Shown here: in pieces, positions 1 through 9,330 of the stretch
How positions within the stretch are numbered: the first letter of the stretch is position 1
How the letters are laid out: each line of letters opens with the position of its first letter
Source: an uncultured Clostridia bacterium
Lineage (GTDB): Bacteria; Bacillota; Clostridia; Christensenellales; UBA1242
NCBI GenBank assembly: GCA_934747775.1
Contig: CAKVHA010000006.1
Span: 19,932-83,931 of the forward strand
Reading direction: 5' to 3'
Length of the DNA: 64,000 nucleotides
Translations under genes and position numbers: made by a program
The notes under the pieces: generated by a model
What the model saw: only the letters and a program-made list of their open reading frames with translations
Databases searched by the model: none
What the model was told of the DNA's origin: nothing

Positions 1-1
1 G

Positions 2-112
2 CATTCATCTAGTATGATAAACTCTTCTGACCAAAACACCCTTACAGCACTTGGCGTAAACCTTACTATGGAGCCAAATTATTCAAGCCAGTCACTTTAC
101 AATCCAGAATAG
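2..112 (+). CDS. 3' end of an unidentified protein (partial)
   Basis: An open frame enters from the left edge and runs 36 codons to a TAG stop at 110-112. A strong intrinsic terminator follows, as expected for the end of a real gene. The visible tail is polar and ends in YNPE. It is too short to assign a family. Confidence 0.5.
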   Translation, partial: HSSSMINSSDQNTLTALGVNLTMEPNYSSQSLYNPE

Positions 113-125
113 TAATTTAACAATA

Positions 126-160
126 AAAAAACATCGTTTGAAAAAACGATGTTTTTTTAT
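126..160. terminator. Bidirectional intrinsic terminator
   Basis: The arms AACATCGTTT and AAACGATGTT form a hairpin flanked by A and T runs on both sides. It can end the partial gene on the left and the convergent lipoprotein gene on the right. Confidence 0.8.
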
Positions 161-175
161 TTCACCAATTGTAGG

Positions 176-1018
176 TTATTTGGCTACTGCTTCCATAAAT
201 GTTCGCATAGAAGTCGTAATTGTATCTATAGATGTACCTATAGATTCTGTTAATGCTGTAGCAACTACTTCTGTTACATCAGAGTATTTTTTGAAAGAAG
301 GGTAGTCAATTTTGCCTGTAAATTTTGTTAATGCAAGTTTTATGTCAAGGTTGTCATTTTTCATATTCATTTCTGCACCAGTTGTTTTGTCGTTGGTGTT
401 TTGAATATAAAAGTCAAGAGAAGTTTTGTCTAGTGTGTAATTAACATTAAATCTTGTTTCGCTGCCTTTAACCGCTTTTTTGTATGTTATTTTGTCACCT
501 AACGCTTCATTTTCTTCAATGCTCATTAAAGCACTTCCAATTACTGAAAGATACATATGTCCACCGCCTTCACTAATTTCCACATCGCTTAGGTTTGCTG
601 CAACTTTGTATTTATACTCGTTGTTTTCATCTTTAAAGTATAAGTACTCGTATCCATCGGTGTAGTAAACATTCATTTTTAGTTTGCCAGATTCAAGTTT
701 CATAGCCATTCCGTTAATTTTGTTTTCTGCATCAACGGTTGCAATAATGTTTACAAAGATGTTTGCTGTTGCTGCAATGCCAGCTTTTTCATATTTTCCG
801 TCCATTTTTAAAGTAAGTTTGTATGCGTTTAAGTCGGTGTTTTCTTCTGTAGAGCTTAGTTTAGCTGCAAATTCTGTAAACTCTTCTTTGTTTGAAGAAA
901 CATAACCCTTTTTGGAAACGCTTGCTTCCTTGTTTAGCTCGTTGCCGCCGCAAGCTACTAGCATAACTGTGCATAGCATTAGGCACATAACAACAACTAA
1001 ATTTCTTAATTTTTTCAT
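176..1018 (-). CDS. Putative lipoprotein of unknown function
   Basis: 280 residues. The N-terminus is a type II signal peptide: basic KKLR, a hydrophobic stretch, then lipobox LVAC, so the mature protein starts at about Cys23 and should be anchored on the outer face of the membrane. The rest is a single soluble domain of alternating beta-strand-like segments rich in Lys, Asn and Thr, somewhat like LolA/DUF6612-type carriers of clostridia, though I see no diagnostic motif. It is a single gene convergent with the partial gene at the left edge and shares its terminator. The ATG is preceded by a purine-rich AGGGAGG sequence on the minus strand. Function is unknown. Confidence 0.8.
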   Translation of the reverse strand: MKKLRNLVVVMCLMLCTVMLVACGGNELNKEASVSKKGYVSSNKEEFTEFAAKLSSTEENTDLNAYKLTLKMDGKYEKAGIAATANIFVNIIATVDAENKINGMAMKLESGKLKMNVYYTDGYEYLYFKDENNEYKYKVAANLSDVEISEGGGHMYLSVIGSALMSIEENEALGDKITYKKAVKGSETRFNVNYTLDKTSLDFYIQNTNDKTTGAEMNMKNDNLDIKLALTKFTGKIDYPSFKKYSDVTEVVATALTESIGTSIDTITTSMRTFMEAVAK

Positions 1019-1163
1019 TACTTTTTATCCTCCCTTTTGTAATTACTTAGATTATAGCAGTTTTGGTTTTGACCTGCAAATAATTTACTAAAAAAACAAC
1101 CAAGCGTGTTAAATTATTGGCTTGATTGTTATATTTTTGTTTATATTGTCTAATTTTGAAATT

Positions 1164-2066
1164 TTAGTTCCATAGGTTTTTAGGGTATTCGCCCTTATCT
1201 ACAAGTGCTTTTATAGACGCTATTACGCCGTCTTTATCTTCTTTGTAGGTCATTCCGTACCATACAGCACTGGTTGGTAAAACATCAACACTGGCTTTGC
1301 CTTCTTTAATAAGGCTGTCCACAACTTCTGGTAATAAATATTCGCATTTTGTAAGATCGGCTTTGTTTTTATTTAAAAACTCAACAAATCGTGGATACAA
1401 GTTTTCTAAAAACTGCTTAGGAAATCCAAAAAGGTTCATAGAAGTAAATGTGTCTAGCGGGATTAACTTTTTATGAGTGTCTGGCTCACTAAGTGGGGTA
1501 GCATACAATTTTCCACCTTCTTTAAATAGCGAACACTCGGTTATTCCTACAAGTTTGCCGTTTTCGGTTTTGCATAATCCGCGTTTTACGCTGCCACTGT
1601 CGCCAATGGTGTTAATGGCTTTGTAGCCCACAACGGAGTACACATTGTTGCTTTTATTATGTTTTAAAAAGTCTGCAACAACTCTAAACGCGTCGCGACC
1701 ATAAAAGTCGTCGGCATTAATTACCGCAAAATCGCTGCTAATTTTGTTTGAAGCACACAAAATAGCGTGTGCAGTTCCAAGCGGTTTTGTGCGGTCACAA
1801 GGAAGCACCACATTTGCTGGAACATTGTCGTTGTTTTGAAAAACATATTCCACATTAATTTGTTTTTCTACGCGCTTTCCAACTGTTTCTCTAAAAATGT
1901 CGTAGTGTTCTTGTTTTATTATAAACACCACCTTATTAAATCCGCACTTTATTGCGTCGTAAATAGAGTAGTCAATAATAAAATTGCCATTGTCGTCAAT
2001 TGGCGTAAGTTGTTTTAATCCGCCAAATCGGCTGCCCATTCCGGCCGCCATAATAACTAAATCCAT
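1164..2066 (-). CDS. Sugar nucleotidyltransferase family protein
   Basis: 300 residues with a nucleotidyltransferase (Rossmann-like GT-A) fold. The N-terminal AAGMGSRFGGLKQ is the G-x-G-x-R nucleotide-binding loop with its Lys. NADDFYGRDAF near residue 117 supplies the metal-binding Asp pair, and AHAILCA near 100 is typical of the family. Such enzymes transfer NMP from NTP to a sugar phosphate or a related acceptor. The sequence is closer to the stand-alone nucleotidyltransferases of clostridia than to canonical GalU or RfbA, so the substrate cannot be given. It is monocistronic and convergent with nothing nearby. Confidence 0.85.
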   Translation of the reverse strand: MDLVIMAAGMGSRFGGLKQLTPIDDNGNFIIDYSIYDAIKCGFNKVVFIIKQEHYDIFRETVGKRVEKQINVEYVFQNNDNVPANVVLPCDRTKPLGTAHAILCASNKISSDFAVINADDFYGRDAFRVVADFLKHNKSNNVYSVVGYKAINTIGDSGSVKRGLCKTENGKLVGITECSLFKEGGKLYATPLSEPDTHKKLIPLDTFTSMNLFGFPKQFLENLYPRFVEFLNKNKADLTKCEYLLPEVVDSLIKEGKASVDVLPTSAVWYGMTYKEDKDGVIASIKALVDKGEYPKNLWN

Positions 2067-2276
2067 AATTCACTCCTTATTGTTATTAGGGTTATTATAT
2101 CACTAAAATTATTTACCGCAAAATATTTATTAAAACAAACTTATATTTAAAACTCACAAAATATAAATATTAATATTAATGTTTTGAAAATCTTTATATT
2201 TATGTTATATGATTTTTAAAAATACAACATTATAATGTTGACTAATTGCAAACTTACACATATTAATAAATTTGTT

Positions 2277-2304
2277 TTGAAAAAGCGGTGTTTTGTGATA
2301 ATAT
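2277..2304 (+). promoter_or_regulatory. Sigma-A-type promoter of the 2323 lipoprotein gene
   Basis: TTGAAA at 2277-2282 and TAATAT at 2299-2304 are separated by 16 bases. AAGGAG at 2311-2316 is the ribosome binding site for the ATG at 2323. Confidence 0.6.
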
Positions 2305-2322
2305 TTAAAAAAGGAGAAAAAA

Positions 2323-3798
2323 ATGAAGAAAAAATTATTTTATATTTTAGCGATTTTTATGATGCTTGCGCCATGCTTAATGCTGGCAAGTTGTGGTTCA
2401 CCAAAGCAATACAAAATAACCGCCCAGGCAAATGAAGATGTTTTTATTATTTTAAAAGACTCATTTGTTAATAGGGAAGACGGAACTACTACTTATTCGA
2501 CAATAGGCGAAGAGTATGTGGATTCGGGTAAATCGGTCACTTTTGATGTTTTATTAAAAAACTACTGCGACATTAATACGCTTTCATTTGCGGCTGGGGA
2601 TGAAGACCCAAAACTTACTAAAAACCCTAATTACAACGAAAACGCTGAAATTGGCGAATGGCTATTTCAGGTTGCGGGTTCAATTACATTTACGCCAAAG
2701 GCTGACACTGAAATTTTAGTAGCATGTAATCAAAAAACATTAAACTTTAATTTTAAGGTTAAAGATGATGCAGTAATTAGTGCCGAAAAACAAGACATTT
2801 TAAAAGATTTTAGCATTGAAAATACTAATTTATACACTGCGCTAACTACTAATTACACATACAAAACATATTTTAAAGATTTGTATGCAAAAGACTTTAA
2901 CATTCCTGTTAAATGCGAAAAACATTTGGGATACTATAACTTAGATACAACAAACACTGCAGACCCAACATTGTGGGAAGTTTGGACACGCGATAAAAAC
3001 GATTACAATCTTAGCATTGTAAATACTCTAAATAGCAACAATACGGTTGAAATTAACCCTAATATGTTTGATTACGCAGAATTTAATGTTAATGTGCTAA
3101 CAGGTTCTAGTATAACTAGCGGCATTGATTCGTCGTCGTTTAAATCCAACGACACAGCTATGTTTGAAAAAATTAACATTACACGTCACAATAATGCAGC
3201 GCTTGCTGATGGAATAGGTCATATTTACATAAATGACGAGTGGACCACATTAAACACAATTGAATCTAGTTGTGTTCCGCTAGATTTTGTGGAATATAAT
3301 GACGGCGACACTATAAGCGATGTGATGAAATATCTTTATACATTTAATATAGAATTAAGAGATGTGTATGTTGAAGATATTACCAACGCCTTTATGGTGA
3401 AGGTTGATACAAATATTGAAGGTGTTTATTCTACAGATAGTGCAGATTGTTATTATACTGACTTGAAAGGAATGTATATATATGATGATTCAAGTATGTA
3501 TGGTCAAGTATGTTTGGGTCGTGTTGGTGGCAATATTAAACTTGCAGAAACCTTGGTTATCGCAAGCAGAGTGGGTAAGGATGAAAGCACCGAGCCAACT
3601 ATTGAAGTAATTAATATTGCAAGCCATTTAAACGATGTTAGAGAAGATAGTAATATTAGATTTACTCAAAATGGCTATGAAATTGTAATACATTTTTTTG
3701 GTCCCGATGATGAAAGTACACTAGAAAATGTGTGGGGCGTTACTGTTAAATTAGATAAAGCGCTTAACACGGTTTACACAATTTCTATGCAAAAATAG
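2323..3798 (+). CDS. Putative lipoprotein of unknown function
   Basis: 491 residues. The signal peptide has basic KKK, a hydrophobic core and lipobox LASC, with the lipidated Cys at about residue 24. The mature part is acidic, rich in Asn, Asp, Thr and Tyr, with no recognised catalytic motif. It looks like an extracellular beta-rich protein specific to this lineage. The start is supported by AAGGAG seven bases upstream and by a sigma-A-type promoter. The gene ends in its own terminator, so it is probably monocistronic. No function can be assigned. Confidence 0.8.
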   Translation: MKKKLFYILAIFMMLAPCLMLASCGSPKQYKITAQANEDVFIILKDSFVNREDGTTTYSTIGEEYVDSGKSVTFDVLLKNYCDINTLSFAAGDEDPKLTKNPNYNENAEIGEWLFQVAGSITFTPKADTEILVACNQKTLNFNFKVKDDAVISAEKQDILKDFSIENTNLYTALTTNYTYKTYFKDLYAKDFNIPVKCEKHLGYYNLDTTNTADPTLWEVWTRDKNDYNLSIVNTLNSNNTVEINPNMFDYAEFNVNVLTGSSITSGIDSSSFKSNDTAMFEKINITRHNNAALADGIGHIYINDEWTTLNTIESSCVPLDFVEYNDGDTISDVMKYLYTFNIELRDVYVEDITNAFMVKVDTNIEGVYSTDSADCYYTDLKGMYIYDDSSMYGQVCLGRVGGNIKLAETLVIASRVGKDESTEPTIEVINIASHLNDVREDSNIRFTQNGYEIVIHFFGPDDESTLENVWGVTVKLDKALNTVYTISMQK

Positions 3799-3888
3799 TC
3801 ACTTTAAAAATTTAATTTAATATGGTTTTTATAATATAAAACATTATTAATGTATATTAAAATAATAAAATATATTAATTAAATTTAA

Positions 3889-3923
3889 TAAAAAATACGC
3901 AAAACTTTATTTGCGTATTTTTT
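3889..3923. terminator. Intrinsic terminator after the 2323 gene
   Basis: The arms AAATACGCAAA and TTTGCGTATTT are followed by a T run. The A run on the left makes it potentially bidirectional. Confidence 0.75.
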
Positions 3924-3980
3924 GTTTTAATGTTTATTAATTTATAACTTAATATAGCTATTATTTAATGTTTTGCGTAG

Positions 3981-4018
3981 TACATAATTTAGTGCTATGC
4001 ATAGTACTAAATTATGTA
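3981..4018. repeat. 38-bp near-perfect palindrome abutting the tetR stop codon
   Basis: The sequence reads almost identically on both strands around the centre CTATGCATAG, with one mismatched pair. The centre carries the ACTATGCA core that also occurs at 34745-34782, 44555-44589, 60923-60934 and 61409-61420, so it may be a dispersed element or a protein-binding site. It may also help terminate the gene on its right. Confidence 0.6.
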
Positions 4019-4549
4019 CTAAAAAACCACATTTTTCTTTATAAACTCTTTTGTTTTTGATTTTAGTTTTTCGTAGCTATAATTTCCGTTTCCCTTTAAA
4101 AAGTCAATATAAACACCTGCAATTGCGTTTACAATAAAACACATTGTAATGTCGTCTATGTTTGGTTTAACGCTGCTAATTTGATTTATAAATTCTTGCT
4201 TTAACTTATCAATAACTGACATAGGAATGATGCGTATGATTTTGCGATACTCTGTGTCGTTTTTTTCTATTTGCTCAAGCGCCACATCTACAAGAGTGTC
4301 AATGTTTTTTGTTTCGCTAGCAATTTTTAGTCTGGTTGTTAGTTTTTTCATAAGCTCGTCTTTAAGCTCTTCTAGCACGTCGGTTGTGTTTCCATAGTGA
4401 TTGTAAAATGTGCCGCGATTTATGTTTGCTTCTTTGCAAATATCCGACACGGTTATGTCGTCAAATGAGCCCTTTTTATCTAACATTGTAATTAGTGATT
4501 GCCTAATTAATTGTTTAGAACGTAATGCGTTTTTGTATGTTGCTTTCAT
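4019..4549 (-). CDS. TetR/AcrR family transcriptional regulator
   Basis: 176 residues. The first 60 form the TetR DNA-binding domain: an opening helix with RSKQLIRQSL, then the helix-turn-helix DITVSDICKEANINRGTFYNHY. The remaining helical part is the ligand/dimer domain and resembles the small TetR_C families of Firmicutes. Such proteins usually repress a neighbouring gene or themselves. The gene is divergent from the 4925 gene across a 375-bp spacer with promoters on both strands, so that gene is a plausible target. The ligand is unknown. Confidence 0.9.
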   Translation of the reverse strand: MKATYKNALRSKQLIRQSLITMLDKKGSFDDITVSDICKEANINRGTFYNHYGNTTDVLEELKDELMKKLTTRLKIASETKNIDTLVDVALEQIEKNDTEYRKIIRIIPMSVIDKLKQEFINQISSVKPNIDDITMCFIVNAIAGVYIDFLKGNGNYSYEKLKSKTKEFIKKNVVF

Positions 4550-4643
4550 ATGTTCTCCTAAATTTTACACATTGTAGTACGCTGTTGTTTAATTTTTAAT
4601 ACGTGGTCAAACTTTGTATAACCATTTTTTGTTTTACGATATT

Positions 4644-4672
4644 ATAATAACACTGCAATTAATTTTGGTCAA
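4644..4672 (-). promoter_or_regulatory. Promoter of the tetR-type gene
   Basis: On the minus strand TTGACC (complement of 4667-4672) and TATTAT (complement of 4644-4649) are 17 bases apart. The leader to the start codon is about 90 bases. Confidence 0.6.
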
Positions 4673-4725
4673 GTGTCTAAAATGTTGTTTTTCAAAATTA
4701 TTCACTTGTGTAAAAATAAAAACAA

Positions 4726-4773
4726 AAAAGCCTATTTAACTAAACCCAAAAAGTATGCTAAATAGACTTTTTT
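4726..4773. terminator. Possible hairpin terminator in the tetR/4925 spacer
   Basis: AAAAGCCTATTTA and TAAATAGACTTTT form an imperfect stem flanked by A and T runs. There is no gene immediately upstream on either strand that needs it, so it could be a remnant or a leader structure. I see nothing else in the 375-bp spacer besides the two promoters. Confidence 0.35.
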
Positions 4774-4873
4774 AAAGATCAATTATTTAATTACATAATT
4801 TTAGCAGAACCTTTTATTCATTTGTGTTTTATAGTAGTAAAGGAAAACGAAAAATTTATTTATTATTAGTGTG

Positions 4874-4902
4874 TTGACAAGAAAGTTGCGCTGTGATATT
4901 CT
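4874..4902 (+). promoter_or_regulatory. Strong sigma-A promoter of the 4925 gene
   Basis: A consensus TTGACA at 4874-4879 is followed after 17 bases by TATTCT at 4897-4902. AAGGAG precedes the ATG at 4925. A TetR operator could overlap it, but I see no clear palindrome. Confidence 0.75.
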
Positions 4903-4924
4903 TAATATAAATTAAGGAGAAATT

Positions 4925-5461
4925 ATGGCATCAATAGATCAGTTTAAGGGATATTTAAACGGAAAATCTGGCAAAAATTGGTCGGTTTATCCATTCGATG
5001 AAATCGAAATGAGAAAAACATATAAGCAGTTTGCTCATAAAAAATATTATATTGAAGATAATGCTGGCAAGGTTTCTTTTATAAATAGCACCCCTTACAC
5101 AAATGGCGATGTGTCAGGCTATTTTACAAGTAAGGAAACTGTTATGTTTAAAGACGGCTATTTGTTTAATCATATTAGACGCAGCAAAAAGTCTTTTAGC
5201 GGCGATGTGTACGAATTGCAAGACTATTATAATGTTATGACAAAAGATAAAAATGGGCAACTTGAAATGAAAAGATATTGGCTAACAAACGACGATGTAA
5301 AAATTGAAGACGGATATACTACAAAAACATATAATTTGGCTACACATTATGAAAACGAAGCAGAAGAAACGGAAAAGAATAGGGTAGTAACAGCGCTAAA
5401 ATTATTTGAACAAGCGGTTGAAGAAAAAAATAGAGCCGATTATTTTGGGCTTAAGTTTTAA
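4925..5461 (+). CDS. Hypothetical cytosolic protein, 178 aa
   Basis: No signal peptide or membrane segment. The protein is rich in Lys, Tyr and Asp, with beta-strand-like segments in the middle and a charged C-terminal helix (residues about 145-175, heptad-like with EEAEETEKNR). I do not recognise the family. It has an excellent promoter and ribosome binding site and its own terminator, so it is a real, well-expressed gene. It is divergent from the tetR-type gene, which may control it. Confidence 0.75.
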   Translation: MASIDQFKGYLNGKSGKNWSVYPFDEIEMRKTYKQFAHKKYYIEDNAGKVSFINSTPYTNGDVSGYFTSKETVMFKDGYLFNHIRRSKKSFSGDVYELQDYYNVMTKDKNGQLEMKRYWLTNDDVKIEDGYTTKTYNLATHYENEAEETEKNRVVTALKLFEQAVEEKNRADYFGLKF

Positions 5462-5497
5462 ATGTTTTAAAGTGCGTAAATTTTATTATAATGTTTA

Positions 5498-5529
5498 AAA
5501 AGTGACTATTTGTTTTAGTCACTTTTTTG
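5498..5529 (+). terminator. Intrinsic terminator after the 4925 gene
   Basis: AAAAGTGACTA and TAGTCACTTTT form an 11-bp stem followed by Ts. Confidence 0.85.
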
Positions 5530-5622
5530 TTTTTAATTTAAAAACCTAAATTTTGTTTTATCAATTCAATATGATATGTTATAATAAAAAAGTAAATTTA
5601 TACCGTGAGGTGAAAAGATAAA

Positions 5623-6174
5623 ATGTTTGACCTAAAAACCGAATTAAAAACATATAAGCCATACGACTTAAAAGAAGCCGAAGCAGTAAAACAAGTATTA
5701 GACTTTTTAGATAATAGTACCAATTGCTATGATAGATCTAACTTAAAAGGACACGTGACCGCTGGCGGTTTTGTAGCCGATGGAAAAGGTAATATATTAT
5801 TAAATCATCATAAAAAAACAGGAATGTGGTTTCAGTTTGGTGGACATAGTGATGGCGAAAGTGATTGTTTAAATGTGGCAAAACGTGAAATTTTTGAAGA
5901 AGCGGGTATTGACAACTTATTGTTAGTTTCTGACAAAATCTTTGATGTTGCTGTCAATAATATAGATTATAGTGTCAAAAAGAATGAACCAGCACATTTG
6001 CATTATGATATCAATTTTTTGTTTTATGTTAAAAATAAAAAGTTTAAAATATCAAATGAATCTACAGATATAAAATGGGTAACAATCCCCGAAGCTCGTA
6101 AACTTGTAAATAAAGATGATTATTCAATACTAAGAATGATAGACAAATATGAGCATATTTGCAATAAGAAATAG
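5623..6174 (+). CDS. NUDIX hydrolase domain protein
   Basis: 183 residues. The Nudix box lies at residues 73-96, beginning GGHSDGES and ending REIFEEAGI with the metal-binding EE pair. The canonical Glu six residues after the second Gly is replaced by Ser, with a Glu one position earlier. The family hydrolyses nucleoside diphosphates linked to another moiety. The substrate cannot be deduced. The ribosome binding site is a weak GTGAGGTG nine bases upstream. The next gene follows 49 bases later and may be co-transcribed. Confidence 0.88.
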   Translation: MFDLKTELKTYKPYDLKEAEAVKQVLDFLDNSTNCYDRSNLKGHVTAGGFVADGKGNILLNHHKKTGMWFQFGGHSDGESDCLNVAKREIFEEAGIDNLLLVSDKIFDVAVNNIDYSVKKNEPAHLHYDINFLFYVKNKKFKISNESTDIKWVTIPEARKLVNKDDYSILRMIDKYEHICNKK

Positions 6175-6223
6175 AACATTAAATGGAACTTTAAATCATA
6201 AAAAATAATCTTAGGAGAAAACT

Positions 6224-6997
6224 ATGGCAAAGTATATTCAATGTGTGCAAAATGGAAATGAAGACGTAACTTCAGAACAGACAATTCGTGCCATTAAAAA
6301 GGCTGGTTTTGATGGGGCTTTTATTCAATGGTACAACAAAGACTGGGAATTTTCACAAGAAAAGCAATTAAAACTTTGTAGAGAATTGGGTTTGGAAATT
6401 CCATTTATTCATCTTGGATATGATGGGATAAATAATATTTGGGTGGAAGGAAAAGACGGCGATATTCTTACGGAAAGTTACTTAAAAGATTTGGATATTT
6501 GCAAGTCAAACAATGTTGACTTGGTTGTTATGCACCTAGTATCTAAATTTGTAGCGCCTAGTCCAAGTTTGGTGGGCATAAAAAGGTTGCAAAAAATTGT
6601 GGATTACGCCGAAAAACTTAGCATAAAAATAGCTTTTGAAAACACAAGAATTTGGGGTTATTTGGAGTATGTGTTGAGTCATATAAAAAACGACAACGCG
6701 GGTATTTGTTTTGATGTTGGGCATTACCATTGTTTTTTCGATGATAAGTTTAGCTGGGATATTTTTAAAAACAAGATTTTTGCAGTTCACTTGCACGATA
6801 ACGATAGATCCGATGATTTGCATTTGTTGCCATTTGACGGAACGGTTGATTGGAGTGAAGTAACAAAAAAACTTAAAGAAGCAAATTATACAGGGCCAGT
6901 AACGCTTGAAAGTCGTTATAAAAACGATTATTTAAATATGTCAATTGACGATTTTTATAAGCTTAGCCTTGAAAAGGCAAAACAAATAAATTTGTAA
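6224..6997 (+). CDS. Sugar phosphate isomerase/epimerase-like TIM-barrel protein
   Basis: 257 residues of the xylose-isomerase-like/AP-endonuclease-2 superfamily. The typical metal-site strands are visible: IAFENTR near residue 137, CFDVGHYH near 162, VHLHDND near 187, and VTLESRY near 226. This spacing of Glu, Asp, His and Glu ligands matches sugar epimerases. The substrate is unknown. AGGAG six bases before the ATG supports the start. It follows the NUDIX gene at 49 bp, and the two may form an operon. Confidence 0.85.
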   Translation: MAKYIQCVQNGNEDVTSEQTIRAIKKAGFDGAFIQWYNKDWEFSQEKQLKLCRELGLEIPFIHLGYDGINNIWVEGKDGDILTESYLKDLDICKSNNVDLVVMHLVSKFVAPSPSLVGIKRLQKIVDYAEKLSIKIAFENTRIWGYLEYVLSHIKNDNAGICFDVGHYHCFFDDKFSWDIFKNKIFAVHLHDNDRSDDLHLLPFDGTVDWSEVTKKLKEANYTGPVTLESRYKNDYLNMSIDDFYKLSLEKAKQINL

Positions 6998-7143
6998 TTA
7001 AAGACCTTAAAAAACCGCTTAAATTCTTTTTAATTTAAAAGGGGTTTAAAATAATTGATAGCGACAGACAAAAAGTATTCTTGAAGTTGCAAAACTTATG
7101 AAAAATAATGCGAAAATTGTGGGGTTGTATTTAAGGAGACATT

Positions 7144-7527
7144 ATGCAACATATTGTTATCTTAAAAAAAATATATTATGATATGATTTTAAGCGGCGAA
7201 AAAACAATAGAAAGTAGGTGGAATATGAATAAAACTGCACCATACAACAAAGTTTCAGTTGGTGACGAGATTTTGATAAAAGAAACTGGCAAAGATGTAA
7301 CTGCAACCGCAAAAGTAAAAGAAGTAAAATACTTTGAACTTACACCGCAATTGGTTGAAGACATAAGAATAAAATATGGTAAGGCAATTGGCACAGATAA
7401 ATTTGAAGATTGGCAAACAACTCTTTACAAAAAGTACTGCACCTTAATTTGGCTAGAAGATGTTAAAAAGGTTAGTCAAATAAAGGTGCCAAGAAGCAAC
7501 GGCGCAGGGTGGATTGTTGTAAAGTGA
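7144..7527 (+). CDS. ASCH domain protein
   Basis: 127 residues. The N-terminal HIVILKKIYYDMILSGEKTI and ESRWN pattern, then VGDEILIKETG and TATAKVKEV, is the beta-barrel of ASCH (PUA-like) proteins, which bind RNA or modified nucleosides; some family members hydrolyse N4-acetylcytidine. The start is set by AAGGAGA six bases upstream. The cardiolipin synthase gene starts 30 bases after the stop, suggesting co-transcription, but no functional link is evident. Confidence 0.8.
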   Translation: MQHIVILKKIYYDMILSGEKTIESRWNMNKTAPYNKVSVGDEILIKETGKDVTATAKVKEVKYFELTPQLVEDIRIKYGKAIGTDKFEDWQTTLYKKYCTLIWLEDVKKVSQIKVPRSNGAGWIVVK

Positions 7528-7556
7528 TTAACAATTGCATTATGTAGGAGAAAAAT

Positions 7557-9074
7557 ATGAAAACTTTTAAGTTTATATTTAGCAGATTTTCACTAATTGT
7601 GATTTCATTTGCTTTAAATATTGCATTTTTAGTGGTGACAATAGAAAAGTGGGGAAAATATTACAAGTGGATTAATATTTTGCTTATTGTTTTTGCTGTG
7701 CTTGCTTTTTTCCATATGCTCCGCAAAAATCAGCCACCAGAATTTAAGGTTCTTTGGCTTGTTATGTTTATGGTTTTTCCATTGTTTGGAATAGTATTGT
7801 ACATTTTGATTGGAAATTCACATCCGCCTAAAAAGCAAATTAAAGTTATGGAAAATGTGGCAGAACAATTTAATAAAAAACAAAGAGAATTGAAAGGTAT
7901 TGCAGAACATAAAAACTTATTGGGCTACGATGGAATAGACGACTATCTTGTTAACACATTAGGCACAAAAGCCTATAGGGCGGATGTTAAGTTTTTTGAT
8001 TTGGGCGAAAAATATTTTGAAAGCCTTGTTAATGATTTAAAAACCGCAAAAAATTTTATATTTATGGAGTTTTTTATAATCGACTACGGTAAAATTTGGG
8101 ACGAAATTTATTCTATTTTGCGTCAAAAAGTGCAAGAAGGCGTAGACGTGAGAGTGGTGTATGATGATATTGGTTGCGCTGGAAAAGTTGGGTCTAATTT
8201 TGCAAAAGGACTAAGAAAAGCGGGAATTAAATGCGAAGTTTTTAATCGCTTTTTGCCGTTTGTTTCTGGTATTTACAATAATCGTGACCATCGTAAAATT
8301 GTTGTAATTGATGGGCGCGTGGCATATACTGGTGGTTGTAATATTGCCGATGAGTATGCAAATGTTGTGAAAAAATATGGACATTGGAAGGATACTGCGG
8401 TGCGCGTTGGCGGCAATGGCGTAAACAACTTTACAATGATGTTTTTGCAGACATATTTAGCCTGCACAAAGAAAAATGAAGACATAACCAAATTTGTGGT
8501 AAATAACGAGTCTAATTTGGGAGATACATATGTTCATCCGTTTGCAACGGGACCATCTCCATACAGCAATCAGCTTGTTGGCGAAAATACTTTTATAAAT
8601 ATGATAAGTATGGCAAAGCATAAGGTTTACGTTACATCGCCATATTTAATAATAGATAGCACGCTTACTGATGTTTTGTGTGTTGCTGCTAGGAAGGGTG
8701 TGGATGTAAGAATTGTTACTCCGCATATTCCAGATAAAAAAATTGTGTTTAATATGACAAGAGAAAGTTATAAGCAATTGTTTGATGCTGGGGTAAAAAT
8801 TTTTGAATACACCCCAGGTTTTATTCATTCAAAACAAATTTTGGTGGACGATAAAGTTGCGTTTGTGGGTACAATAAATTTGGATTATCGAAGTTTTGTT
8901 CATCATTTCGAATGCGGAGTTGTGCTGTTTGGTGGTAAAGTAATAGATGATATAAAAAGTGATTTTAATAATTTGTTTGATGTGGGGCAAGAACAAAATG
9001 CAACTACTATAAAAACCAATCCGCTAAAAAGACTTATAAATCTACTTTTACTTACATTTCGACCATTATTTTAA
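7557..9074 (+). CDS. cls: Cardiolipin synthase (phospholipase D family)
   Basis: 505 residues, the usual length. Two N-terminal membrane helices (about 8-30 and 36-55) and a third near 65-85 precede two PLD catalytic domains. The HKD motifs are HRKIVVIDG starting at His245 and HSKQILVDD starting at His424. The enzyme condenses two phosphatidylglycerols to cardiolipin and glycerol at the inner membrane. GGAG seven bases upstream fixes the start. It lies 30 bp after the ASCH gene. The assignment is firm; other PLD synthases are the only alternative. Confidence 0.93.
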   Translation: MKTFKFIFSRFSLIVISFALNIAFLVVTIEKWGKYYKWINILLIVFAVLAFFHMLRKNQPPEFKVLWLVMFMVFPLFGIVLYILIGNSHPPKKQIKVMENVAEQFNKKQRELKGIAEHKNLLGYDGIDDYLVNTLGTKAYRADVKFFDLGEKYFESLVNDLKTAKNFIFMEFFIIDYGKIWDEIYSILRQKVQEGVDVRVVYDDIGCAGKVGSNFAKGLRKAGIKCEVFNRFLPFVSGIYNNRDHRKIVVIDGRVAYTGGCNIADEYANVVKKYGHWKDTAVRVGGNGVNNFTMMFLQTYLACTKKNEDITKFVVNNESNLGDTYVHPFATGPSPYSNQLVGENTFINMISMAKHKVYVTSPYLIIDSTLTDVLCVAARKGVDVRIVTPHIPDKKIVFNMTRESYKQLFDAGVKIFEYTPGFIHSKQILVDDKVAFVGTINLDYRSFVHHFECGVVLFGGKVIDDIKSDFNNLFDVGQEQNATTIKTNPLKRLINLLLLTFRPLF

Positions 9075-9330
9075 GGTGTCACACAATGACAAAACGTTTT
9101 CAATGCGGTTGTTAATTGTTGTTTGTAGGTGTGTAGAATAATAGAGTGTCAGGTTGTAAAAAATAAAACAACTTAGTTGTGAAGATTAATGAAAAAAACT
9201 TTATTTTTAGACAAAGATAATAAACAGTGTGAAAATAAATTAGTAATTTTAAAATTTTATGTAAAAGGGAATGATTTATGTTGCTGCATCTTTTAAAAAT
9301 ATGATAATATAAATTTATATAGCAAAGGTA

